DNA from: Microcaldota archaeon | GTDB lineage: Archaea; Micrarchaeota; Micrarchaeia; Norongarragalinales; UBA8480 | DNA length: 5,914 bases | Assembly: GCA_023246885.1 (NCBI GenBank) | Contig: JAHFHN010000059.1 | Span: forward strand, 1 to 5,914 | Direction of reading: 5' to 3' | In this document: positions 5,601-5,914 of the stretch, one piece after another | Layout: each line of letters starts with the position of its first letter | Position numbering within the stretch: position 1 is the first letter of the stretch | Notes under the pieces: generated by a model | Seen by the model: the letters and a program-made list of their open reading frames with translations, nothing else | The model's database searches: none | What the model was told of the DNA's origin: nothing | Translations under genes and position numbers: made by a program

Positions 5601-5914
5601 TTAAGCTTGTTGCAAATTTTTGTGCTGTGCCGGCTCTTAGTTCAAAGCCGCATACGAATAAAATTAGGGAAACTAAATACGCACCGTTGAACACGTTATC
5701 AGAACAAACGGTTCCAAAGCAGAATTTACTAATTGCTAAAATGTAGCCAATTGCTAGTACTAAAATGCCAGCGTAGAAAATAACTGAAATTTTCCAATCG
5801 GATCTAACTTGTTTTGTTTTTAATTGATAAAGCAACATTAGCGAGTAGCCAAGAATGTAAAATACAACTAAAACACTTGCAACTAATGAAACTAAGCCAA
5901 CTAAATCATTAGAA
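5581..5914 (-). CDS. Partial multi-pass membrane protein, unrecognised (C-terminal part)
   Basis: The minus-strand frame ends at TAG (5583-5581) and is open to the right edge, so at least 110 C-terminal residues are visible and the start lies beyond the window. A Met codon at 5838 is in frame but falls inside the first visible hydrophobic helix, so it is not a good start. Three transmembrane helices can be read: DLVGLVSLVASVLVVFYILG onward, then ISVIFYAGILVLAIGYILAI, then NGAYLVSLILFVCGFELRAG. The loop between the first two is basic (QLKTKQVRSDWK) and the C-terminus is Lys-rich (SLKTKHKK), so by the positive-inside rule both are cytoplasmic. The loop between helices two and three carries KFCFGTVC, a C-x4-C pair on the outer face that could form a disulfide. 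I do not recognise the family. It is convergent with the second lipoprotein gene, so it belongs to a different transcription unit. Confidence 0.75.
   Translation of the reverse strand, partial: SNDLVGLVSLVASVLVVFYILGYSLMLLYQLKTKQVRSDWKISVIFYAGILVLAIGYILAISKFCFGTVCSDNVFNGAYLVSLILFVCGFELRAGTAQKFATSLKTKHKK

Noticed and set aside
5564..5746. Plus-strand 60-residue open frame after the second lipoprotein
   Set aside because: It overlaps the minus-strand membrane-protein gene, whose hydrophobic helices and charged loops form a coherent topology. The plus frame shows no such pattern.

Overview
The window is A+T-rich, densely coded DNA that looks archaeal, most plausibly from a small-genome (DPANN-type) lineage. 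The reasons are compositional and contextual: no start codon has a convincing Shine-Dalgarno sequence; two gene starts are preceded by AT-rich TATA-like boxes about 22-27 bases upstream of the ATG, as expected for leaderless archaeal transcripts; termination signals are bare T-runs; and two surface lipoproteins have Asn/Ser/Thr-rich stalks full of N-glycosylation sequons and a CGNNxCESGEADSCSTDC cysteine motif of a style I associate with DPANN secreted proteins. No ribosomal or tRNA gene is present, so the assignment is an inference.

Layout. (1) 25-660 (+): a 211-residue unrecognised protein with an HPNE motif and a later VGFHGT segment, loosely like the zinc site of aspartoacylase/M14-type hydrolases; its frame is open to the left edge. 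(2) 761-1411 (+): a metallo-beta-lactamase-fold hydrolase of the UlaG/UPF0173-like type with an intact metal site. (3) 1451-2866 (+): a 471-residue protein with a C-terminal phosphohistidine swivelling domain of PEP-utilising enzymes (TSHAA, His429) on a long helical region, without the ATP-grasp half of PEP synthase. (4) 2907-3722 and (5) 3725-5560 (+): two adjacent paralogous lipoproteins two bases apart, probably one transcription unit. (6) 5581-5914 (-): the 3' part of a multi-pass membrane protein that runs off the right edge and converges on gene 5.

The most striking region is 2907-5560. The two lipoproteins share a lipobox signal peptide, an Asn-rich stalk, an Ig-like domain (85 of 100 residues identical by hand alignment, including 63 identical bases in a row) and a short cysteine motif. 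They then carry unrelated ends: a Cys-rich double repeat in the first, and a roughly 335-residue probable beta-propeller in the second. This looks like duplication of a surface-anchoring stalk followed by exchange of the outermost module. Genes 1-3 show no obvious functional link to them; the MBL protein and the swivelling-domain protein look like soluble cytoplasmic enzymes.

No CRISPR array, insertion sequence, tRNA, rRNA or recombinase was seen. The only sizeable repeat is the paralogous block of about 393 bp. No gap between genes exceeds 100 bases.
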